DNA of 60,000 nucleotides from Symsagittifera roscoffensis. Taxonomy: Eukaryota > Xenacoelomorpha > Acoela > Convolutidae. The first letter of the stretch is position 1. Every line of letters starts with the position of its first letter. The notes under the pieces were generated by a model, which was not told the DNA's origin, ran no database searches, and saw only the letters and a program-made list of their open reading frames with translations. The DNA lies in NCBI RefSeq assembly GCF_963678635.1, contig NC_087067.1, positions 25,615,547 through 25,675,546 of the forward strand, in the 5' to 3' direction. A program made the position numbers and the translations under genes. Shown one piece after another: positions 55,983-60,000 of this stretch.

Positions 55983-57128
55983 ATGGGTGACACGAACGAA
56001 CTTATGGAATTCCTCTCAGCGAGTCCAGGAGCGACTCTAGACGAGATCTATCAGCGGCTGATCAATTGCGACTTTACCCGAGAAGACCCGGGGCTGGCGA
56101 TGTTTGTGGTCGCGCTCCTCAATGCATTAGGACGAGAGGGTCGAGGGAATCGCCCTACAGAAGTCGTGTTGATGTTGGCCTTCGGTGAGTCCGGGACCGC
56201 CGAGAGAGGTCGAAACCGACTGATGAGATGGCGGCGTGGAGAAATGTCTGGCCACGACCTGGCTCGTGAGCCAGGACTAGGTGAGCAGAGGGACCACCGG
56301 CTAGGTGAGATGCCCTTACCGGTCCAACCTGCGCAGCCGCTCATCGGAGCGAAAAGACAACGTGATGGGCTGGGCCCGTCACATTCTGTCGACTCTCCAA
56401 CAGCTGCTCCTCCTCCGAAGAGAGTGAGGGTGAGTGAAATAGAGATCCAGACATCGGAGACGATTGAGACGTTGGAGAAGAAGGAGAGAGACCAGAGCGA
56501 GCTGTGTGCCAAACTCTAGGAGTATAGAGCGATAGCTCGAGAAAGAGACGAATGGAAAAAGAAATACGAAGATCTGCAGGTGGCCTACAAGGAGGATGAA
56601 ATAAAGCACCTGAAGGAGCTGTATATGGCAAAGGTGAGCCAAGTGTCGCAAGAAGTTCTGGCGACAATGAAATCCTCGGAGGGATCCAGCGACACACGCC
56701 CCAAGACAAGAGTACAGGAGCTGTGTGCATCGAGAGGGCCCGAGGCTCCTCAGCAGACACAACAGTCTGCTTCCAGTCAGAGGAACACGATACCAGACCC
56801 TTCTGACACCTATCTCGCTCCTCAGTTCCAAGAATCATTCAATCAAGTGGCCAGAGCAGCAATGGATGAGATCAACAGAACCACTGGGCGGACATTGGAT
56901 AGGATCGTTCCTTCCCAACGTCGTGATCATTCATCCAATAGCTCGGAGCGAGCACCCCGCACGGTAGCGTCCTCGGGGACTGCGCATGGCGGAACCTTTC
57001 AAAAGTCCCGCGTGGTAGACATTAGGAAGAATCTGATAGCACGTCATCAGTTCACGCAAGTGGCCGCGGAGCATCCTCGAGCCTGCCTGAATGACGACTC
57101 CCTGGGAGAATTACGAGCGACCAGGTAA
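55983..57128 (+). CDS. Element C ORF2 N-terminal region
   Basis: ATG 55983 opens the giant second frame. There is one TAG at 56517-56519, after which the same frame continues to 57128. The first 90 residues look helical and folded. Residues 124-127 KRQR and 143-150 PPPKRVRV form a bipartite NLS-like signal. From residue 150 to 220 it is charged and coiled-coil-like (ETLEKKERDQSEL, ARERDEWKKKYEDLQ). TIPDPSDT and VVDIRKN...ACLN are shared with B. The frame is then upset by an inserted inverted copy at 57095-57144, just before the SGNH domain. Confidence 0.75.
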
Positions 57129-57144
57129 TTCTCCCAGGGAGTCG
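57095..57144. repeat. Perfect 20-bp inverted repeat interrupting ORF2
   Basis: CGACTCCCTGGGAGAATTAC (57095-57114) and its exact reverse complement (57125-57144) flank a 10-nt spacer. In B only the right part has a counterpart, so the left arm looks like a templated insertion that changed the reading frame. Confidence 0.85.
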
Positions 57145-57148
57145 CCAC

Positions 57149-58651
57149 TTGATCATAGGAGACAGTTTGGTGAGGGATCTGAATGAGATCTTCGTCTATG
57201 GTCAGACTACCACCCTGTCCTTTGGAGGAGCCTCAATGGCTCAGGTCATCAAGATGACGGAATTCCAGAGCGAAGATCACCTGGATACGCTGGTAATAAT
57301 GCTGGGAAATAACGACGTCTCGAGAGCCCCAGTGACTCCGGAGAGCAAGTGGGAGCCTCTATTGGTATGCCTCCTGAATGAACTAAAGGAGAAGTACAGG
57401 CCCAGGCTTGTGGTGCTGTGCACGATACCACAAAACCCGCTGGTGGGCACCACAGTGGCAGATTTCATGAATGGCAACGTGACACGGTGGAACGAAATGA
57501 TCCGCAGTCTGGTGAGAAACAACCCTGGCGAGCTGCGACTTCTGGATCTCGAAAACATGCTGCGCATGATTGATCATATCGCGCTTACCAGAGATGGAAT
57601 ACATTTCAACACCCAACGAGGGAGACACTGGGTCAATGATGTATTTCAGACGAAGTTGAGCGAAGTGGAGCAGGAGTCGAGGGCGACCAGTTCTCTCGCT
57701 CGGACCAGCTCGACCGGAGGAAATAGAATAAGGGCAAGCGTGCCCGAGTCCCTCGTCAACCACCTAGGGCCCTTGGCAATGGAGACGGCTGCAGCCGCAC
57801 CCGTCGCTCCGAGCTCGAACGTAAGAGAGAGGCTTGGGACTGCTCCTCCTCCCAGAACACAACCGCTTGAAAGCCGACTCGGGAGATCAGTTGATCAGAA
57901 CAGGAATAACTCCCAGACCGTGTCTAGGAGGAACGACCCACCTGCCACGGCAAACCCTGCTTCAGCAGCCGGACCGTCTACGAGCGCCGTGCCAGCGGAG
58001 GGAGTTGAACCAGGCAGCGTGCTGCTTTGGAACCGATCAGACCCTAGTCATTGGGGACAGTACAAGACGGACATGTCAACGAAGTTGAACATGAATACCT
58101 TGACGTGTCGGGAGGACGCAATGAGAATGATCGGCGGAGAAAGTCCCACAGTGTCGCGACTATATCGGATACCGGGCGTAGATTGGCTGCTAGCAGAGCA
58201 GGAGCAGTTCAGCTCCACGACTACGCTCCGGCACGCAGACTTGAATGGGTTGCCTCAGGACAATACCTTTGGACATTTGAATACCCGGTCTCTTACGGAC
58301 GTCCGACAGAGAGCCCGGGAACTGACGCCACCTGCTCGCAAGGGCAAGTTTCAGGCAGATAACAAGCCTAATAACAAGCATCACAAGATGTACAGGCAGT
58401 TTGCTAAACCACCCGGTCAGACGCCTGGCGAATATTCGAGGGACTACCCCCGAACGACCACGATGGGTGGAGATGACAAGAGATATGGGAAACTGAAGGC
58501 CCCAGTAGGCGACGGCCTGTTTGCCGCTTATGATCCCTTAGATATGAAAGCTGCCAAGTATCTGATTGTGGCCAGTTCCGATTATCTCTATACGCCCCGT
58601 TCTCTCTTTTGGCCCGACGTGATTTTCTTGACGGCGCCTAATTTGGACTGA
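57149..58651 (+). CDS. Element C ORF2: SGNH hydrolase domain and linker
   Basis: A 500-codon open stretch; the formal start is a TTG codon, and the natural reading comes from upstream (HLIIGDS). SGNH block I is GDSLVRD (Ser residue 6), block II FGGAS (Gly 26-27), block III LGNND (Asn 55) and block V RDGIHF (Asp 149, His 152), so the catalytic set is complete. The domain is about 170 residues, like small GDSL esterases. A Pro/Ser/Arg-rich linker follows, then the conserved LLWNRSDPSHW...VSRLYRIPGVDWLLA...LRHADLNGLPQDNT. The end TGA falls in a region that continues in the same frame. Confidence 0.85.
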   Translation: MIIGDSLVRDLNEIFVYGQTTTLSFGGASMAQVIKMTEFQSEDHLDTLVIMLGNNDVSRAPVTPESKWEPLLVCLLNELKEKYRPRLVVLCTIPQNPLVGTTVADFMNGNVTRWNEMIRSLVRNNPGELRLLDLENMLRMIDHIALTRDGIHFNTQRGRHWVNDVFQTKLSEVEQESRATSSLARTSSTGGNRIRASVPESLVNHLGPLAMETAAAAPVAPSSNVRERLGTAPPPRTQPLESRLGRSVDQNRNNSQTVSRRNDPPATANPASAAGPSTSAVPAEGVEPGSVLLWNRSDPSHWGQYKTDMSTKLNMNTLTCREDAMRMIGGESPTVSRLYRIPGVDWLLAEQEQFSSTTTLRHADLNGLPQDNTFGHLNTRSLTDVRQRARELTPPARKGKFQADNKPNNKHHKMYRQFAKPPGQTPGEYSRDYPRTTTMGGDDKRYGKLKAPVGDGLFAAYDPLDMKAAKYLIVASSDYLYTPRSLFWPDVIFLTAPNLD

Positions 58652-58666
58652 GGACAGGCAATAGGC

Positions 58667-60000
58667 ATGATGATAAGTGTGCGAAGGGTGGTCAGCATGG
58701 AGCCGCAGGTGATAGTGGTTGCAGGCTCAAATGATCATCTGCAAAGCAGCGGCTTGTTGACACGTCTGACGGATGGGTCGATCCCGAGCAACGAGGTCAT
58801 AGGGGAGGCGATAATGACATTGCTCTCGGCGATGGCTGAGGTAGAAACAGCAGCAAAACAACGTTTCACCCAAAATGTAGTGAAGGTGGTCTTTGTGTTG
58901 TCACCAGGGTACGCTGCATTGCTAGAACCCCTTCAGTTTGTGTACACGATGGTCACAACGATAGCAGAGGGACGGTTCAACGTGATAATTCCTGCCCCGA
59001 ACAAAGTGGTAGACCCGGACAATAATTATCCATCCCGATCTGAGCTTCCTGCCGTTTGGGCTGACATTTCCAATGCCAGACAGGGACTCAAAGATTGTAG
59101 CACAACTCGGTTGGTGCTAGATGAGGTTCTGGGGTTGGAGCTGTCCATCTTTGCCAGATTGCTGAAGTTAAGACCAGGGGTAGAAAACGATCATCTGTTA
59201 GTACAACAGGTGGCTGATGATCTCTGGTTCAGACAGATGGATCATGCAGAGAATGAGCAGGGAAGGACAGTCAGGAAAAACATGACGTCAGCGGAAGAAG
59301 ATCTCATGGCAATGGCTTTGCGCACGAAGCCGCACAACAACGTATGGTTGTACTTGTCACCAAGGCTGTGCACCTTGGGTGAGGACGCGTTCGAGCATGC
59401 GCCGGCAGTGATCAAAGAGATACACGTGTATCTGAAGAACTTGTTTGATGCCCGGGAGTTAGCTGGGGGTATGATGTTGAAATTGATGCAGGACGTAAAC
59501 ACGATGTCGTTGGACAAGTTCCAAGCTGACGTGCTAGCCACGAGGGCACAGTATGAACGATCGGATGCCATCTTGGGTGGAATGGGAGTGGGATGGACGC
59601 CATCCTTCCTGTCGACGTGCTATCCGAGGGCATCTCGGAACCTGATCGCGAGTTTCGTTAAGGATATCAGGAAGTTGTCGATTGGCCTGATATTAGCCCT
59701 ATACGTGACATTTGGTCATGAAAATTTCGTGAAGCGGCCGGCGAACCTCTTCACCCAAGCGTTGGCAGATTTGAGATTGGATGGACTACTGACTCTGATT
59801 GCCATGACCTACGGTCGACTGGTTGATTTGCTTGTGCTGTTGCGTTACCCTGAACAACTCCAGGGAACAAGTCGTGAGTTCAACGCGCAGTTGGAAACCG
59901 CCTCGCTCAGGAAGATGAAAGACTGGAGGACTCTCCTGCTCCAATATCTCTTGCAACAGAACAGAAGCGTCACGGGAGAAGATAAGGTGGCGACGGATGC
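58667..60000 (+). CDS. Element C ORF2: SGNH-like second domain, runs off window
   Basis: Open in the same frame as the preceding segment, after TGA 58649-58651, up to the last base. MEPQVIVVAGSNDHLQS parallels block III of SGNH enzymes and matches FAGMNDPLHS in B. VVFVLSPGYA, VIIPAPNKVV, LVLDEVLGLELS, DDLWFRQM and LRLDGLLTLIAMTYGRL follow and are conserved in A and B. The upstream LIVASSDYLYTP may be a remnant of block I without the GDS nucleophile. It is probably a structural relative of the first domain; function unknown. ATG 58667 is only a convenient start. Confidence 0.7.
   Translation, partial: MMISVRRVVSMEPQVIVVAGSNDHLQSSGLLTRLTDGSIPSNEVIGEAIMTLLSAMAEVETAAKQRFTQNVVKVVFVLSPGYAALLEPLQFVYTMVTTIAEGRFNVIIPAPNKVVDPDNNYPSRSELPAVWADISNARQGLKDCSTTRLVLDEVLGLELSIFARLLKLRPGVENDHLLVQQVADDLWFRQMDHAENEQGRTVRKNMTSAEEDLMAMALRTKPHNNVWLYLSPRLCTLGEDAFEHAPAVIKEIHVYLKNLFDARELAGGMMLKLMQDVNTMSLDKFQADVLATRAQYERSDAILGGMGVGWTPSFLSTCYPRASRNLIASFVKDIRKLSIGLILALYVTFGHENFVKRPANLFTQALADLRLDGLLTLIAMTYGRLVDLLVLLRYPEQLQGTSREFNAQLETASLRKMKDWRTLLLQYLLQQNRSVTGEDKVATD

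Larger units (their letters stand above)
42000..60000 (+). mobile_element. Element C: giant LTR retroelement, cut by window end
   Basis: The 5' LTR is 42000-42883, followed by a PBS, a 3.1-kb structured leader, ORF1 (46017-55499) and the start of ORF2 (55983 onward). Pol consists of two long frames separated by one extra A, so this is the best-preserved copy. Gag has three frame breaks and one TAG. By comparison with A, about 5 kb of ORF2, the 3' UTR and the 3' LTR should lie beyond the window. Confidence 0.9.

Noticed and set aside
12281-58651. TGA as a sense codon (altered genetic code)
   Set aside because: Although several in-frame stops are TGA, TAA and TAG interrupt the same homologous readings and TGG is used normally, so ordinary decay is sufficient.

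Overview
The window reads as an AT-rich animal genome, most likely an invertebrate. That rests on a LINE with separate coiled-coil ORF1 and endonuclease/RT ORF2, a foldback element, a MITE, and Ty3/gypsy-type LTR elements. No host gene, tRNA or rRNA is visible. Essentially everything recognisable is mobile DNA. I cannot name the species.

Layout: 351-5007 is a non-autonomous foldback element whose two inverted arms contain tandem repeats of about 142 bp. 5051-5310 is a 260-bp MITE with a perfect 8-bp target duplication. 5821-9405 is a decayed LINE cut by a 200-N assembly gap. From 11467 to the window end lie three giant LTR retroelements, all on the + strand. Element A (11467-18972 plus 41188-41426) is old, has lost gag-pol, and keeps only the 3' part of a second giant reading frame. 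Element B (18973-41187, 22.2 kb) is nested inside the 3' LTR of A. Element C (42000 to beyond 60000) is the best preserved and runs off the window.

Reading A, B and C together gives the architecture of what looks like a family of about 24-25 kb. The parts are a 0.9-kb LTR, a tRNA-Asn-like primer binding site, and a 3-kb highly structured leader. ORF1 is about 9.5 kb: coiled-coil Gag, capsid-like region, two CCHC knuckles, retropepsin, RT, RNase H, DD35E integrase, a GPY/F-like module and a C-terminal macrodomain-like segment. After a short intergenic region comes a second polyprotein of roughly 9 kb (my estimate, near 3,000 codons), then a 3' UTR and LTR. ORF2 carries a full SGNH-hydrolase motif set, a second domain that looks like a degenerate SGNH relative, and more than 1,000 residues I do not recognise. 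No envelope-like signal peptide or membrane segment is seen.

The strongest unexplained signals are at RNA level. A 154-159 nt unit in the leader, once in B and twice in tandem in C, has helices that change on both sides between copies. Arrays of an ACCCTCCG / CCGGAGGGGT motif run in opposite orientation in the B and C leaders. A 45-nt block near the end of pol is identical between B and C and contains the same purine motif that sits next to the 3' LTR of B. All identities are by eye, and the copies carry many stops and frameshifts, so only C could be close to functional.
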